Assembly: GCA_035502995.1 (NCBI GenBank)
Contig: DATJTW010000102.1
Coordinates: 96,425-160,424 of the forward strand
Length of the DNA stretch: 64,000 nt
Source: CADEED01 sp035502995
GTDB taxonomy: Bacteria; Pseudomonadota; Gammaproteobacteria; Steroidobacterales; Steroidobacteraceae
Direction: 5' to 3'
The notes below the pieces were generated by a model, which had not been told where the DNA came from, did no database searches, and was given only the letters and a program-made list of their open reading frames with translations. Below, piece by piece: positions 52,069 to 63,063 of the stretch (position 1 is the first letter of the stretch; every line of letters begins with the position of its first letter). A program made the translations under genes and the position numbers.

Positions 52069-55000
52069 TCTCGCGGACCTTCATCGACCGGCCCGTGCTC
52101 GCATGGGTCATCTCCATCCTCATCATGCTGGGCGGCCTCGCGGGCATCCGCCTGCTGCCGGTGGAGCAGTACCCGGACATCGCGCCGCCGTCGGTCAACG
52201 TGCGGGCAAACTACCCGGGTGCGTCGGCCGAGACGCTCGAATCCAGCGTGACGCAGATCATCGAGCAGCAGCTCACCGGCATCGACGGCCTGATCTACTT
52301 CTCCTCGAGCTCGAGCGCCAGCGGCACGGCGATGGTCACGCTGACGTTCCAGCAGGGCACCGACGCGGACATCGCGCAGGTGCAGGTGCAGAACAAGGTC
52401 CAGCAGGCGCTGCCGCGGCTGCCGCAGGCGGTGCAGCAGCAGGGCCTGGTGGTCACGAAATCGAATCCGGACTTCCTGCTGATCATGGCGGTCTACGACG
52501 AGACCGACCGCCAGAACAGCGCCGACGTCGCCGACTATCTCGTCTCGAACCTGCAGGACCCGATCGGCCGCATCGAAGGCGTCGGCGACTTCAACGTGTT
52601 CGGCTCGCAGTACTCGATGCGCATCTGGCTCGATCCTGCGAAGCTCGCCAGCTTCAACCTGATGCCGGGCGACGTGATCTCCGCGGTGCAGGCGCAGAAC
52701 ACGCAGGTCGCCGCGGGGCAGATCGGCTCGCTGCCGGCGCCGGTCGGGCAGCGGTTGAACGCCACCGTCACCGCGCGCTCGCGCCTGACGAGCCCCGACG
52801 AATTCCGCCGCATCCTGGTCAAGACGCAGCCCGACGGTTCCGCGGTGCGCGTCGGCGACGTCGCGCGCGTCGAGCTGGGCAGCGAGAACTACGGCACGTT
52901 GACGCGGCTCAACGGCCACCCGGGTGCCGGCATGGCCGTGCAGCTCGCGCCGGGCGCCGACGCGCTGCGCACCTCGGAGCTGGTGAAGGCCGCGGTGGTC
53001 GAAGCGGCGAAGCAGTTCCCGCCCGGCTACAAATACGCGTTCCCGCTCGACAGCACGCAGTTCGTGAAGTTGTCGATCGAGGAAGTCGTGAAGACGCTGG
53101 TCGAGGCCATCATCCTCGTCGTCATCGTGATGTTCGTGTTCCTGCAGAGCTGGCGCGCGACGCTGATCCCGGCGATCGCGGTGCCGGTGGTGCTGTTGGG
53201 CACGTTCGGCGCGCTGGCGGCGTTCGGCTTCTCGATCAACACGCTGACGTTGTTCGGCACGGTGCTCGCGATCGGCCTGCTGGTCGACGACGCGATCGTC
53301 GTCGTCGAGAACGTCGAGCGCGTCATGCGCGAGGACCCGGAGATCTCGCCGCGCGAGGCGACGATCCGCTCGATGGGCGAGATCCAGACGGCGCTGATCG
53401 CGATCGCGCTGGTGCTGTCGGCGGTGTTCCTGCCGATGGCGTTCTTCGGCGGGTCGGTGGGCACCATCTACCGGCAGTTCTCGATCACGATGGTCGCGTC
53501 GATGCTGCTGTCGGTGGTCGTGGCGCTGGTGCTGTCGCCGGCGCTGGCGGCGACGCTGCTGCACCGTCCCGCGGACGAGCTGAAGGCGCGCCGCCGGCAG
53601 ATCGTGCACACGCTGCACCGCCACGGCGACCGCTTCCAGGCCGGCTTCGAGAAGATGGCCGAGTGGTACCGCGGCAAGGTCGAGCGCGTGATCCACCACG
53701 GCCGCATCGCGACGGGTGTCTATCTACTGCTCGTGCTGGCGCTGGTCGCGGCTTTCTGGATCCTGCCGAAGAGCTTCCTGCCGGCCGAGGACCAGGGCCG
53801 CGCGCAGCTGCAGTACACGCTGCCGCCGGGCGCCACGATGGAACGCACGCTGGGCGTGGTCCAGACGGTGGAGAAGTACTTCAAGGAGAAGGAGCCGGAG
53901 AACGTCCAGGTCATCTTCTTGATCGTCGGCCAGAGCCAGGCCGGCGCGGGCCAGAACGCGGGGCGCGGCTTCGTCGCGTTCGCGCCCTGGGACGAACGCA
54001 AGGGCCAGGCGAACAGCGCGCAGGGCATCACGCAGCGCGCGACGAAGTCGCTGGGCGGCCGCATCCGCGACGCGGAGGTCTTCGCGCTGAATCCGCCGCC
54101 GGTGCGCGGCCTGGGACAGTCGAGCGGCTTCACGATGGAGCTGCTCAACAGCGGCAACCTCTCGCGCGCGGAGTTCAAGGCGGCACGGGACAAACTACTG
54201 GCCGCGGCGCGCGGCGACGACACGTTGACGAACGTGCGCGTGAACGTGCTGGAGGACACGCCGACGCTGAGCGTCGACATCGACCAGGAGAAGGTCGGCG
54301 CGCTCGGCCTCGCGCAGCACGACGTCGACACCACGCTGACCGCCGCCTGGGCCGGCAACTACGTCAACGACTTCGTCGATCGCGGCCGCGTGAAACGCGT
54401 GTACATCCAGGGCGACGGCCAGTTCCGCAGCCGTCCCGAGGATCTCGACGAATGGCACGTGCGCAACGCGAACGGCGCGATGACGCCGTTCTCGGCGTTC
54501 GCGTCGACCTCGTGGAAGCAGGCGCCCGTCAGCGTCAGCCGCTACAACGGCTTGTCGTCGTACGAGATCCAGGGCGCCGCGGCGGCGGGCCGCAGCACCG
54601 GCGATTCGATGGACCGTATGGAACAGCTCGCGGCGGAGATTCCCGGCGTGTCGTACGAGTGGAGCGGGCTGTCCTACCAGGAGCGGTTGTCGTCGGGGCA
54701 GGCGCCGTACCTGTACCTGATCTCGCTGCTGGTCGTGTTCCTGTGCCTGGCCGCGTTGTACGAAAGCTGGTCGATTCCGGTGTCCGTGCTGCTGGTGGTG
54801 CCGCTGGGGTTGCTGGGCGCGGCGCTGGCGGTGTTCCTGCGCGGGCTCGAGAACGACGTCTACTTCCAGGTCGGCCTGCTGACGACGATGGGCCTGTCCG
54901 CGAAAAACGCGATCCTCATCGTCGAGTTCGCCGAGCAGTACGAGAAACGCGGCGAGAGTGCCGTCGCCGCAGCGCTCGCAGCCGCGCGCACGCGACTGCG

Positions 55001-55188
55001 CCCGATCCTCATGACGTCGCTGGCGTTCATCTTCGGCGTGTTGCCGCTGGCGATCTCCACCGGCGCCGGCGCGCACAGCCGCAATGCGATCGGCACCGCC
55101 GTCATTGGCGGCATGGTGACGGGCACGGTGCTCGCTGTGTTCTTCGTGCCGCTGGCCTACGTCGGCGTGCGCCGCGCGGTGCGCCGGC

Positions 55189-57090
<1,902 letters not shown>

Positions 57091-57166
57091 CCCGGCAGCA
57101 TGACGCAGTGCGGCGGCGCCAACGTAGGCGGGCGCCGATGGGCGTTGTCGGACGGACTCCTACGCC

Positions 57167-58099
57167 CTAATAGATCTCGGGGACCAGCATCTCCGGCGGC
57201 ACGGCCTGGCGGGAATAGTGCTCGTGGCGCTCGCGTTCCGGCAGGACGACGCTTTGTTTGGGCGTCTGCTCGTACGGGAACTGCTTCAGCAGGTGGTCGA
57301 TGCAGTTGAGGCGCGCGCGCTTCTTGTCGACCGCGTGCACCACCCACCACGGCGCTTCCGGGATGTGGCTGCGTTCGAGCATCACTTCCTTCGCCTTGGT
57401 GTAGTCCTCCCAGCGGCGCCGCGACTCGAGGTCCATCGGCGACAGCTTCCACTGCTTCAGCGGATCGTGGATGCGACCGAGGAAGCGCAGGTACTGCTCC
57501 TCGTCGGTGATCGAGAACCAGTACTTCAGCAGGCGGATGCCGGAGCGCACCAGCATGCGTTCGAACTCCGGCACCGAGCGGAAGAACTCCTCGTATTCCT
57601 CCGCCGTGCAGAAGTTCATCACGTGTTCGACGCCGGCGCGGTTGTACCAGCTGCGGTCGAACAACACGATCTCGCCGGCGGCGGGCAGGTGCGTGACGTA
57701 GCGCTGGAAGTACCACTGCGTTCGTTCGCGGTCGTTCGGCGCCGGCAGCGCGACGACGCGACAGACGCGCGGATTCAGTTTCTGCGTGATGCGCTTGATG
57801 GCGCCGCCCTTGCCGGCGGCGTCGCGGCCCTCGAACACGATGACGACCTTCTCGCCGGTCGCGCCGACCCAGTCCTGCAGCTTCACCAGTTCGGCCTGCA
57901 GGCGGAACAGCTGCTGAAAATAGGTCTTGCGGTAGTCCCGCTCGTTGGCGCCGTTCGCGCCGCCGTCGGGGAGCCCGGGCAGCGGGTGGTAATCCTCGAC
58001 GTCCATCTCCAGCTCTTCGTCCCAGCTGTCGAGCAGATCGCGGCGGATGCGGGCGATCAATCGTTCGTGGTCGAGCGGTGGCGTGTTGTCGTCGGACAT
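57167..58099 (-). CDS. ppk2: Polyphosphate kinase 2
   Basis: The 310-residue protein has Walker A GRDAAGKGG, Walker B around LFDRSWYNRAGVEHV and the lid arginines of class I PPK2. It interconverts polyphosphate and nucleoside di/triphosphates. Family and length are typical. Its ribosome-binding site GGGGA, seven to eight bases before the ATG, is inside a perfect 9-bp hairpin, suggesting translation control. Confidence 0.93.
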   Translation of the reverse strand: MSDDNTPPLDHERLIARIRRDLLDSWDEELEMDVEDYHPLPGLPDGGANGANERDYRKTYFQQLFRLQAELVKLQDWVGATGEKVVIVFEGRDAAGKGGAIKRITQKLNPRVCRVVALPAPNDRERTQWYFQRYVTHLPAAGEIVLFDRSWYNRAGVEHVMNFCTAEEYEEFFRSVPEFERMLVRSGIRLLKYWFSITDEEQYLRFLGRIHDPLKQWKLSPMDLESRRRWEDYTKAKEVMLERSHIPEAPWWVVHAVDKKRARLNCIDHLLKQFPYEQTPKQSVVLPERERHEHYSRQAVPPEMLVPEIY

Positions 58100-58106
58100 C
58101 GTGGAG

Positions 58107-58130
58107 TTCCCCGGCCTTGCAGCCGGGGAA
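58107..58130 (-). promoter_or_regulatory. ppk2: Hairpin sequestering the ppk2 ribosome-binding site
   Basis: TTCCCCGGC (58107-58115) and GCCGGGGAA (58122-58130) pair across 6 nt. On the ppk2 messenger the 3' arm ends in GGGGAA, seven bases before the ATG, so the Shine-Dalgarno sequence is double-stranded when folded. It may alternatively be the terminator of the gene upstream (58169-58660), whose stop is 39 bp away. Confidence 0.5.
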
Positions 58131-58168
58131 TGCTCCCGGGGAAATGTTTCAGTTTCGTTGAAACGCGC

Positions 58169-58660
58169 TCAGCTCAGCCGGATGTCCGCGACCTTGTCCT
58201 TGTACTCGCGCTTCGGATCGCGGCCGAGCAGCAGCTTGACGCCGGCCACGAGGTGGTTTTCGTTCAGCCAGACGTGGGCGTGCTCCGGATCGAAGCGGAT
58301 CAGCAGCAGCTTGGGGTCGTCCTTGCCGCCTTCGTACCAGGCCGCGACGAACCGGTTCCACAGGCGGTCGATGATGGCGCGGTCGTTGTTGACGGTCAGC
58401 TCGCCCTGCAGCGACGCGAACAGCTGGTGGTTCTTCGCCGAGAAGCTCAGCGTCGCGGCGTGCGAGTTGCCGAGCGCACGCGCCAGGTCCGTCTCCTTGG
58501 ACGTGAAGAACCAGATCGGGCCGCGCGCGTGCTCCTCGTGCAGGATCTGCGCGGACATGGGCTGCGTCTGGCCCTCGTCGCCGGTGAGGCCGAGCATGAC
58601 GACGCGATCGTCGCCCAGGGCCTTCCAGAATTTCGCTTCGATTTCCGCTTCGGTGTTCAT
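58169..58660 (-). CDS. Pyridoxamine-phosphate-oxidase-fold general stress protein
   Basis: Start MNTEAEIEAKFWKAL (58660), behind CAGGAG, gives 163 residues. The split beta-barrel of the general-stress-protein-26 type is seen in PIWFFTSKETDLARAL, AATLSFSAKNHQLFASLQGE and the Trp-rich VHVWLNENHL segment. Members bind FMN and their substrates are mostly unknown. It lies upstream of ppk2 in the same direction. Confidence 0.82.
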   Translation of the reverse strand: MNTEAEIEAKFWKALGDDRVVMLGLTGDEGQTQPMSAQILHEEHARGPIWFFTSKETDLARALGNSHAATLSFSAKNHQLFASLQGELTVNNDRAIIDRLWNRFVAAWYEGGKDDPKLLLIRFDPEHAHVWLNENHLVAGVKLLLGRDPKREYKDKVADIRLS

Positions 58661-58796
58661 TCGATGCTCCTGGTGTCGAGACCGGCAGCATCGCAAGGCA
58701 GCTCCGCGGCGGGATGCGGCGCGCGGGGCGGATCGTTGTCGGAAGATGCCGGCGCCGCGGGGAGGGATGGCCCCGCGACGCCGTCTTCGCGAAGGG

Positions 58797-59129
58797 TCAG
58801 TTCGCGGCGAGCGTGCGCGGCAGTGCGCGGTAGCGGTGATAGTTCGTGAGGTTCGGGTTGGCGACGCGCGCGACGCTGCGCGACAACGCGTCGTTCACAC
58901 ACTGCTGGTACTGGTCGTGCAGGCCGAGCACGCGGCTGTCGAGCACCTTGCAGACGGATTCGGACGCCGAGCGCAGGCGGGCATGCAGGTTCTTCACGCC
59001 GCTGCCGCTGGCGAGATTCAGGTCGCCGTATCTGACGACCACCGACGACGAATCGGCGGTGACGGTGGCCGAGGCCAGGCTCGAGAAAGAGAGGGCCGCG
59101 ACGACGGCCAGTAGTTTGATCGACTTCAT
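58797..59129 (-). CDS. UrcA family secreted protein
   Basis: The 110-residue protein has a signal peptide (KLLAVVAALSFSSLASA) and the UrcA pattern VVVRYGDLNLASGSGVKNLH, then RSASESVC and a second cysteine in YQQCV, likely disulfide-bonded. Function unknown; the family is frequent in Caulobacterales, Sphingomonadales and Steroidobacterales, which is one taxonomic hint here. Monocistronic. Confidence 0.85.
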   Translation of the reverse strand: MKSIKLLAVVAALSFSSLASATVTADSSSVVVRYGDLNLASGSGVKNLHARLRSASESVCKVLDSRVLGLHDQYQQCVNDALSRSVARVANPNLTNYHRYRALPRTLAAN

Positions 59130-59229
59130 GACATGTACTCCTCGTTTGTGAGGAGCGCATGGTGCCCGCGGTGCGGCCGCGAGCGGTTCCCGCTTTCTGA
59201 GCCGATGTTAAGTTTTACTGAAGGGTCCG

Positions 59230-60195
59230 CTAGTGGGTCGCGCCGAGGTGCTGCTCGCGCCATTCGGAGGGCGGCGCGCCCAGCGACTTCTTGAAGGCGC
59301 GGCTGAACGCGGCTTCGGAATCGTACCCGACGCGGCCGGCGATCGCCGCGATGCTGTCGTTCGCCGTGCGCAGGTAGTTGGTCGCCAGCTGCATGCGCCA
59401 GTTCGTCAGGTACTGCATCGGCGGTTGGCCGACGTACTGGTTGAAGCGTTCGGCGAACGCCGAGCGCGACAACGCGGCTTCCTGCGCCAGCCCCTCGAGC
59501 GTCCAGTCGCGCGCGGGGTTCGCGTGCAGCGCGGTCAACGCGCGGCCGACGTAAGGATCGCGCAGGCCGGACAGCCAGGTGGTGCGGTCGCCGGGCAGCT
59601 CCTCGAGATAGCGGCGCACGACGTCGACGAACATCAGCTCGCTGATGCGGCCGAGCATGGATTGCCCGCCCATGCGCGAGCCGCGCGATTCCTCGAGCGC
59701 CGCGCTGAAGTAGGCGCCGAGCGGGCCGCTGGTCTGCTTCGCGACGTGGATGATGCGCGGCAACGCGGTCAGCAGGGGGTTGTAAGGCCGCGAGTCGCAA
59801 CCGAGGAAGCCGCAGACGAACCGCGTGGTTTCACCGGACTCGGCGCCCAGCGAGATGCGGATCGGCAACTGGCCGTCGGACGGCAGGCGGTACATCGACA
59901 TCTCCGGCGTGCGCCGCATGCCGACCTGCGTCGCGAGCACGTGCGTGTCGCCGTGCGGCAGAACGATGATGTCGCCCGTGGTCAGGCGCAGCGGCGCCTC
60001 GCCCTCGAGCTCGGCCCAGCACGAGCCCTCGATGACGAGGTGATAGGAGATCAGGTGGTCCGAGCCCGGGAACATCTTCTCGACGACGCAACTGCCCTCG
60101 GGCGTCTCGGCCACCCACGGGCCGCGCGCGTTCACGTCGAAGAAGAAAGCGCCGGAGAGCCGGACCGCGCGCAACACGTCTGACAAAGCGTCCAT
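59230..60195 (-). CDS. AraC-family regulator with cupin ligand domain
   Basis: The 321-residue protein has an N-terminal cupin-type ligand-binding half (GSCWAELEGEAPLRL and DIIVLPHGDTHVL) and a C-terminal double helix-turn-helix with SRSAFAERFNQYVGQPPMQY and GYDSEAAFSRAFKKSLG. Divergent from the DUF4242 gene, with 73-bp-spaced direct repeats between them. The ligand is unknown. Confidence 0.88.
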   Translation of the reverse strand: MDALSDVLRAVRLSGAFFFDVNARGPWVAETPEGSCVVEKMFPGSDHLISYHLVIEGSCWAELEGEAPLRLTTGDIIVLPHGDTHVLATQVGMRRTPEMSMYRLPSDGQLPIRISLGAESGETTRFVCGFLGCDSRPYNPLLTALPRIIHVAKQTSGPLGAYFSAALEESRGSRMGGQSMLGRISELMFVDVVRRYLEELPGDRTTWLSGLRDPYVGRALTALHANPARDWTLEGLAQEAALSRSAFAERFNQYVGQPPMQYLTNWRMQLATNYLRTANDSIAAIAGRVGYDSEAAFSRAFKKSLGAPPSEWREQHLGATH

Positions 60196-60258
60196 CGATT
60201 CCTCGTTGCGGACCGTTGATGACCCCGGCGGACGTTCGTGGACGATCGGGCAAGAGAT

Positions 60259-60348
60259 CCGGACGCCGGGTCATTGCCGGAGCGCCGCGCGATCCTCACC
60301 GGCGATCCGGCCGGATTTTCGGCCAAACAAACCGGACGCGTGGTCATT
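60259..60348 (+). promoter_or_regulatory. Pair of 17-bp direct repeats, probable AraC-type operators
   Basis: CCGGACGC-NN-GGTCATT occurs at 60259-60275 and 60332-60348, identical but for the two centre bases, with a 73-bp period (about seven helical turns). A looser inverted copy may lie at 60218-60234. Direct 17-bp repeats in phase fit binding by the neighbouring AraC-type protein to control the DUF4242 gene, itself, or both. Confidence 0.55.
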
Positions 60349-60426
60349 CGAAATTCGTCTCGCGGCACTTACTCTGCCAGCCGTCCCGAACTACAAGCAA
60401 CCGAATTCTTGAAAATGGAGAACACG

Positions 60427-61017
60427 ATGATGAAGGCCATTTGTGCTGCCACCGCGATGACGATCGCCGGTTCCACGGCTTTCGCGGCCGACGCCGCGCC
60501 TGCCACGCACCGCTACCTCGTGGAACGCACGTTCCCGGCGGGCGCGCTCGACGGCGTCGACGCCGCCACGAAGCAGAAGGTGAACGCGAACAACAAGACC
60601 CTGGGCGTGACCTGGGAGAAGTCGTACGCGAACGCGAACAAGACGAAGACGTACTGCGTCTACGACGCGCCGACCGAGAACGCCGTGCACGAAGCGGCGA
60701 AGTTGAACGGGCTGCCGGTCGACAACGTCACCGAGATCCCCGCCGACCTGAAGGCGGAGCCGCGCGGCGCCGTGCAGACGATCAAGGCCGGCAACCAGCG
60801 CTTTCTCGTCAAGCGCACGGGCGCCGCGAACGTGAAGGGCGACAGCGACGGCCGCTTCGGCGTCACCTTGCTGACGTCGTACGGCGCGAAGGACAACGCC
60901 AGCACGTACTGGGTGTACGAAGCACCCAGCTACTCGGCCATCGAGAGCGCGGCGAAGGCCAGCGGCTCGCCGTTCGAGTCGATCGTCCAGATCCCCGAGA
61001 CGCTGTACCCCAATTAA
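60427..61017 (+). CDS. Exported protein with two DUF4242-like repeats
   Basis: ATG at 60427 has GGAG six bases upstream; a second ATG follows at 60430 and another lies at 60415. 196 residues with a signal peptide (KAICAATAMTIAGSTAFA). Two similar halves are seen, HRYLVERTFPAG...CVYDAPTENAVHEAA and RFLVKRTGAAN...WVYEAPSYSAIESAA, each like the DUF4242 (ferredoxin-like, nickel-binding in one Streptomyces member) domain. Role unknown. The stop abuts the GGGGACAGTCCCC repeat. Confidence 0.75.
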   Translation: MMKAICAATAMTIAGSTAFAADAAPATHRYLVERTFPAGALDGVDAATKQKVNANNKTLGVTWEKSYANANKTKTYCVYDAPTENAVHEAAKLNGLPVDNVTEIPADLKAEPRGAVQTIKAGNQRFLVKRTGAANVKGDSDGRFGVTLLTSYGAKDNASTYWVYEAPSYSAIESAAKASGSPFESIVQIPETLYPN

Positions 61018-61018
61018 T

Positions 61019-61056
61019 GGGGACAGTCCCCGATTGCTAGCAAAAGGGGACAGTCA
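61019..61056. repeat. REP-like GGGGACAGTC element filling a convergent gap
   Basis: GGGGACAGTCCCC (61019-61031) is a palindrome with a one-base centre. It is followed by a 10-base linker and AAAAGGGGACAGTCA (61042-61056). The last three bases, read on the minus strand, are the TGA stop of the beta-propeller gene. The pattern resembles REP sequences mobilised by RAYT (TnpA-REP) transposases; no such transposase gene lies in the window. Confidence 0.65.
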
Positions 61057-61962
61057 CGGCCGCGCGGGGTCTTTGACGACGATCCTGGTGCGGTAGACAT
61101 CCGCCTGGCGAACGCTGTTCGCCGGGCGGCGTGTCGTGAACGTGACGCGATTCGTGTCCGACCAGTCCAACATCGGTGCATACGTGTTGCTGCCCGGCGT
61201 GTTGATGTCGTCGGGCAGGCGTCGGCCGGGTTCGTAGCCGGCGCCGATCCTGAACGAGAAGTGGAGCGCGACGGGCTCGGTGGATAGATCGGGCGAGCGC
61301 GAGAAGAGGACGGTCTCGCCGTCACTCAGGAACGTCGCGTCGAATTCATCGGCGGGTGTGTTGAGGGAGCCGGGCAGTGGTTCGACGGCGGTGAAGCGCG
61401 CGCCATGTCGGCGCGCGGTGAAGAGATCCATGCGGCCCGCGCCGCCGTGGCCGTCGCTCGAGAACAGCAGCGTGCGGCCATCGGGGGACAGCATCGGTGC
61501 CCATTCGTTGCGTGCGGTGTTCACTTCAGCGCCTAACCACTGAGGCGTGCCGAGGCCGGCTTTCTTGACGGCGACCCGCCAGAGATCGTCGCCGCCGGCG
61601 CCGCCTGGGCGGTCGGACGCGAAATACACGTAACGCCCGTCCGCCGAAAATGCCGGATCGAAATCCCGCGTCGGGGAATTGAACGGCACGGCCGTCGCGA
61701 CGCGCCACAGGCCGTCGATCTTGCGCGACATCCAGATGTCGTATCCGCCGGCGCCGCCGATGCGGTCGCGGCTGAACCAGAGCGCGGTGCGGCCATCCGG
61801 AGAGATCGTCAGGCGGATGTCGGACCACGAGGTCGATGCGATGCCGTGCGCGAATTCTTCCGGCAGCAGGTCGATGTTGATGCCGCGCGGCGGCAATGGC
61901 GGTTCCGCGGCAATCGCGAGACCGGCGAGAAAACCAATCATCACAGCGCCGAGGCGCCGCAT
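61054..61962 (-). CDS. Exported PD40/WD40-like beta-propeller protein
   Basis: Start MRRLGAVMIGFLAG (61962) overlaps the preceding gene's stop as TGATG, giving 302 residues with a signal peptide. Repeats of the PD40 kind are seen: ISPDGRTALWFSRD, FSADGRYVYFASDRPGGAGG, LSPDGRTLLFSSDGHGGAG and FLSDGETVLFSRS. Such domains occur in TolB and in OmpA-type lipoproteins; here it stands alone, so a binding or scaffold role is likely. Its TGA stop is part of the REP-like repeat. Confidence 0.78.
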   Translation of the reverse strand: MRRLGAVMIGFLAGLAIAAEPPLPPRGINIDLLPEEFAHGIASTSWSDIRLTISPDGRTALWFSRDRIGGAGGYDIWMSRKIDGLWRVATAVPFNSPTRDFDPAFSADGRYVYFASDRPGGAGGDDLWRVAVKKAGLGTPQWLGAEVNTARNEWAPMLSPDGRTLLFSSDGHGGAGRMDLFTARRHGARFTAVEPLPGSLNTPADEFDATFLSDGETVLFSRSPDLSTEPVALHFSFRIGAGYEPGRRLPDDINTPGSNTYAPMLDWSDTNRVTFTTRRPANSVRQADVYRTRIVVKDPARP

Positions 61963-62993
61963 CACCCGACTCGCTCGAAATCCGCGCTCCAGTTCGTCTC
62001 CCATGCGCCGCCGTTGGTCGACACGGCCTGTTCCCAGTGCGGAGTCGACGTGTCCGTGCGAGTCCAGGAGGAGCGCGCACCGTCGCCGGTCAGCGTCCCC
62101 GCGCCTTTCCCGAACCCGCCGACCAGCGGCGCGCCGAAATCCGCCGGCGCGCGGCTATCTACCCACCAGCTGCGCCAGACCTTCGCGCCGGCATCGTACG
62201 CGCGCAGGCTCATGCCGCGATACGTGCCGCCGGGCGCGTGGAACACGTTGTCGCTGACGTTGCCGAGGCCGCCCATGACCGGCCAGTTGTTCAGCTCGCT
62301 GGCGAATTCCTCCCACTTCCCATCCGCGCGCCGCCGGCGATTGCGCACGCGCCACCTGCCGACCAGGAATTGCCAGTCGGCCGCCGCGGGATCCGCCGGG
62401 CCGTCGAGCGGAATCGGCGTGGCCACCGCGCTGGTGCGCGTGAAGTAGTTGCGCCAGTTGATCTCCCAGGTCTTGCGCTCGTCCGTGGAGAACGACTGGT
62501 CCCACCACGGCCGCTTGCCCCGCGTCTCGTGCCAGCGGAACCGCACGGTGACCGGCGTGCCCTTGTGCACGTCGCTGCCGAAGAACTCGCCTTCGTCCTT
62601 CACGAAGCCGCCGCGCACCGGCGGATCGAGCCGGCCGGCGGTGCGGCTGTCGAGCCACCAGATGGCCCACTGGTTCGTTGCCGGGTCGAACGTGCGCGCG
62701 CTGAACGCGCGGTAGGTGCCGGTGGGGAGATAGAGGAGGTCGTCGTCGACGTTGCCGAGGCCGCCGAGCGTGTGCCAGAACGCGCTCTTGCCTTCGAAGC
62801 TGTCCCACGTCGTGCTGCCGACGAGCCGGTCGCGCAGGCGGTCGTGGTGGACGTCCCAGTTTCCGGTCAGCCAGTCCCAGTCGTGGGCGTGGTCGGCGGG
62901 AGAGCCGGCGGTCACGAGGCGGGGCGCGCCGAGCGCGCAGGCGGCGCCGGCCATAGTTAGACCGGAGAGCAGATCGCGGCGGGTGATGTTCAT
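61962..62993 (-). CDS. Tat-exported protein with two DUF1579-like domains
   Basis: Start MNITRRDLLSGLTMAG (62993) gives 343 residues with a twin-arginine signal (RRDLL). Two lipocalin-like halves repeat the same pattern, DWDWLTGNWDVHHDRL...WAIWWLDSR and DWQFLVGRWRVRNRR...WRSWWVDSR, resembling DUF1579. Tat export suggests folding or cofactor loading in the cytoplasm. The stop overlaps the propeller gene start, so the two are coupled. Function unknown. Confidence 0.72.
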   Translation of the reverse strand: MNITRRDLLSGLTMAGAACALGAPRLVTAGSPADHAHDWDWLTGNWDVHHDRLRDRLVGSTTWDSFEGKSAFWHTLGGLGNVDDDLLYLPTGTYRAFSARTFDPATNQWAIWWLDSRTAGRLDPPVRGGFVKDEGEFFGSDVHKGTPVTVRFRWHETRGKRPWWDQSFSTDERKTWEINWRNYFTRTSAVATPIPLDGPADPAAADWQFLVGRWRVRNRRRRADGKWEEFASELNNWPVMGGLGNVSDNVFHAPGGTYRGMSLRAYDAGAKVWRSWWVDSRAPADFGAPLVGGFGKGAGTLTGDGARSSWTRTDTSTPHWEQAVSTNGGAWETNWSADFERVG

Positions 62994-63063
62994 GGCGCGA
63001 TCATCGACGCGCCGCGATAACATCCACCAGCAGGCAGATTCACCCCCAGGGCAAGGCATCCTT

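Noticed and set aside
57137..57170. A ninth copy of the island motif before the hybrid kinase at 57090
   Set aside because: Only TACG-like fragments are present; the hexamer spacing does not match.
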